Below, one piece after another: positions 8,549 through 10,045 of a DNA stretch of 10,045 nucleotides; the stretch's first letter is position 1, and each line of letters begins with the position of its first letter. The DNA is from Halocafeteria seosinensis (taxonomy: Eukaryota; Sar; Bigyra; Bicosoecida), in contig LVLI01000909.1 in the NCBI GenBank assembly GCA_001687465.1, positions 1-10,045 on the forward strand, given 5' to 3'. A program made the position numbers and the translations under genes. Under the pieces are notes generated by a model. It was not told the origin of the DNA. It did no database searches and saw only the letters and a program-made list of their open reading frames with translations.

Positions 8549-8798
8549 CCACAAACGAGTTCAATAAAAAGTGGGGGCTTTGCCCGTATGATCTAGACCA
8601 GTATGACGTATTGCGTACCGCGCGGAACGGTGCTCTCATGCTCTGAGTGGCTTCCGTTTTCCTCACTGTTCCTGGTTTCGCCCCGAAGGACAATCCAAAG
8701 AACTCTGATTTCCCTACACTTTGGAGACCATCACCCCTCACTCTACCCCACCAACATAGGATTGGGCGCTGAAAGTGTTTCGTCCAGGAGTACAGGCA

Positions 8799-8857
8799 AG
8801 CCCTTGCCCTTGGGGGTTGGATTTAGTGGCATATACAGTGGTATATAGCCCTTGCCC
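8799..8857. repeat. 11-base direct repeat around an AT-rich hairpin
   Basis: AGCCCTTGCCC occurs at 8799-8809 and again at 8847-8857, 48 bases apart. Between them, GGC-ATATAC at 8828-8836 pairs with GTATAT-(A)-GCC at 8841-8850 with a one-base bulge and an AGTG loop, the stem running into the second direct repeat. A direct repeat flanking a hairpin can be the trace of a small mobile element, but I see no terminal inverted repeats to support that. Confidence 0.6.
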
Positions 8858-8911
8858 CTGTGTGGTGCAGCTTCGGTGCGGCATGATGACGTGTAATTGT
8901 TGTCAGCCTTG

Positions 8912-8927
8912 CTGCGCCACAGCGCAG
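8912..8927. repeat. perfect six-base GC-rich hairpin
   Basis: CTGCGC at 8912-8917 pairs exactly with GCGCAG at 8922-8927 across the loop CACA. No flanking T-run or tRNA arms accompany it, so I call it only an inverted repeat. Confidence 0.6.
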
Positions 8928-9074
8928 TAAGAACGGTTGCATATAGGTATCCTAAGGTGGGAACGTAATGGATGAGATGTCCGCCGTGCTGGAAGTATAT
9001 CTGCGGACGTGGTTGCAGCACCGGCATGATCCTGCGCCTGGTTACAGCAGAAACAGAACAGCCCCCAAACTCAA

Positions 9075-9140
9075 GAATTCCTCACGTTCCTCGACGGAAT
9101 CCTCCACGGATTCGGAATTGAATCCCGGGAATTCCTCCGA
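9075..9140. repeat. cluster of GAATTC / CCCGGG palindromes
   Basis: GGAATCC and GGATTCG face each other across a five-base loop, followed at once by GGAATT and AATTCC around an ATCCCGGG core near 9120-9132. The words GAATTCC, GGAATT and GAATCC recur within about 65 bases. The core resembles the palindrome of the array at 225-308. Confidence 0.55.
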
Positions 9141-9300
9141 ATTTCCTCGTGCTTGACTTCAATGATACAATCATTTCGATGACCGAGCCACTTCAACATA
9201 GAGGCCATACTTCAGCGGTTTGACAGGATACCAGTAAAGCCTCCCGCAGGAGCGTGAGGAAGTCCCTCTGAACGGAGGGGATTACGCATTTTTGATGCCG

Positions 9301-9700
9301 TCCGCTAGGAGGACCTTTCGCGCAAGCGCGATCCTGATGAATTGATTTCCGCTGGGAGGACCCTCGTACCAAGCGCGTTCCTCTCGACGAGAACTTCGCT
9401 GCTGCAAATTCCTACTGATAGAAATTGATTTCCGCTGGGAGGACCCTCGTACCAAGCGCGTTCCTCTCGACGAGAACTTCCTGGTGACATCCTAGTGATA
9501 GAATCGATTTCCGCTGGGAGGACCCTGCGAAGTACGTGGATGTACAGTGTACGCGTTGCTGGTTGCTGGAACGCGACTGGCTACAAGGCCAGCGCGAACC
9601 TAATGCCATCCTCTGGGAGGACCCTCTTACCAAACGTGTTCCTCTCGAAGAGGACGTACTGATAGAACTGATTTGTCGCTGGCAGGATCCTCCGAAGTAC
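9301..9700 (+). repeat. degenerate tandem repeat, TCCGCTGGGAGGACCCT units
   Basis: Six related units start at about 9301, 9348, 9431, 9510, 9610 and 9676. The units at 9341-9399 and 9424-9479 are nearly identical over some 57 bases, from ATTGATTTCC to GACGAGAACTTC. The others keep the GCTGGGAGGACCCT heart and, in part, the ACCAA-CG-GTTCCTCTCGA-GA tail. Spacing is uneven (47, 83, 79, 99 and 66 bases). The last three gaps preserve or nearly preserve a coding frame, while the earlier ones do not, so the array looks like a repetitive coding sequence decaying from its 5' side. Confidence 0.88.
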
Positions 9701-9766
9701 ACGTTGCTGGAACTCGACTGGACCAAGACGTCCTTCTTGCTTGCTAATGCACTGGCCACAAGTTGA
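9488..9766 (+). CDS. possible exon with WEDP / TKRVPL protein repeats
   Basis: I do not recognise the family. The frame is open from 9488 to TGA at 9764-9766 without an ATG, so it would be an internal or terminal exon, or a gene remnant. It holds RWEDPAKY, then LWEDPLTKRVPLEED, then RWQDPPKYTLLELDW: tryptophan-aspartate-proline modules 33 and 22 residues apart, with two alternating tails (KY...LLE.DW and TKRVPL.E). The same peptide (RWEDPRTKRVPLDENF) is encoded by the two units upstream, but those are followed by stops and frame changes. The opposite strand is also open here, but its translation is only low-complexity Ser/Arg sequence. Confidence 0.3.
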   Translation, partial: HPSDRIDFRWEDPAKYVDVQCTRCWLLERDWLQGQREPNAILWEDPLTKRVPLEEDVLIELICRWQDPPKYTLLELDWTKTSFLLANALATS

Positions 9767-9910
9767 GTCTGTGTGATGTGTATTGTTTGCATGTTTGCTA
9801 GATGTACCAGAGCGCGAAAATGAACGTTTATCTGGCGTGTTGTAGTCAATTTGTAGACAATGAATGTACAGTACAGTGTAAACTCCTTTCGTATTTTGTT
9901 GAAGTTCCAG

Positions 9911-10045
9911 AACAGAGACTGTCTACGAGAGACAGACGGAAACGAACTTGATTCGTGTGTCCCTGATGCACCGCTGACACTGATGATCGAGGAATTGATG
10001 CCCTTCATTCATCCGGTGTATGTAGACAATGTGTTGAAATCCATC
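9911..10045 (+). CDS. probable coding exon running off the right edge
   Basis: After TTTTGTTGAAGTTCCAG, a reasonable acceptor, the frame AAC AGA GAC TGT stays open for 45 codons to the window end. The translation has ordinary protein character, with an acidic start and an amphipathic end (LMIEELMPFIHPVYVDNV). An ATG at 9983 in the same frame is an alternative start. I recognise no domain. It may belong with the WEDP exon, though I found no strong donor linking the two; the 145 bases between look non-coding. Confidence 0.4.

Larger units (their letters stand above)
8549..9300. other. intergenic, repeat- and palindrome-rich, no supported gene
   Basis: No open frame here has recognisable domain character; the longest is a 94-codon minus-strand frame at 8743-9027 that overlaps several hairpins. 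The stretch contains a direct repeat with an internal hairpin (8799-8857), a perfect CTGCGC/GCGCAG stem (8912-8927) and a cluster of GAATTC- and CCCGGG-containing palindromes (about 9075-9140). AATAAA occurs on the + strand at 8562-8567. Confidence 0.5.

Noticed and set aside
8208-8567. 119-codon + strand open frame starting MSIIFRVRLLMLV, ending at an AATAAA
   Set aside because: It is antisense to a Ser/Thr/Pro-rich minus-strand frame and a spliced exon, ends by reading through the TG microsatellite, and has no recognisable domain. The AATAAA overlap is partly forced by the TAA stop.
8860-8935. Possible tRNA or small structured RNA around the CTGCGC hairpin
   Set aside because: Only one clean stem is present; no acceptor stem, T-arm or anticodon arm can be laid out.
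9412-10008. 198-codon minus-strand open frame
   Set aside because: Most of it is the antisense of the tandem repeat and reads as Ser/Arg/Gln low-complexity sequence, while the + strand over the same bases gives a coherent peptide repeat and a plausible edge exon.

Overview
The window is eukaryotic nuclear DNA. Its one certain gene, on the minus strand between 7113 and 1417, is interrupted by at least seven short GT-AG introns of 60 to 102 bases. Read exon by exon it gives a chitin synthase of about 1,728 residues of the animal/diatom type: a large N-terminal membrane region, a GT2 catalytic core with DGD, CCPGCFS, EDRW and QRRRW, a second membrane cluster followed by SWGTR, a cytosolic stretch of about 425 residues, and two C-terminal membrane helices. 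This type of synthase occurs in metazoans and also in some protists such as diatoms. The very short introns suggest a compact genome (protist or small-genome invertebrate), but the species cannot be named from the sequence.

Layout on the + strand: 1-1416 has no convincing gene, but holds a four-copy array of a palindromic SmaI-core motif (225-308), two adjacent hairpins (983-1020) and a stem with an internal tandem duplication just past the chitin synthase stop (1347-1383). 1417-7113 is the chitin synthase. 7114-7682 is its 5' flank. At about 7683-7905 lies a decayed, opposite-strand copy of part of the chitin synthase cytosolic region, with indels. From 7930 to 8502 there are hints of one or two small minus-strand exons, including a good 70-base GT-AG intron, but the gene model is uncertain. 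8530-9150 is repeat- and palindrome-rich intergenic sequence. 9301-9700 is a degenerate tandem repeat that in its 3' half encodes a WEDP / TKRVPL protein repeat on the + strand. A probable + strand coding exon runs off the right edge (9911-10045).

Two parts of the chitin synthase deserve attention. Exon 4 changes reading frame near 5589-5620 with no usable GT-AG intron to explain it, so it is a sequencing error, a real lesion, or non-canonical expression. The 60-base intron at 5291-5350 is a multiple of three and has no in-frame stop, so retaining it would add 20 residues without breaking the protein. The inverted partial copy 5' of the gene points to local duplication and decay around this locus. 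I see no complete mobile element, CRISPR array, rRNA or tRNA.
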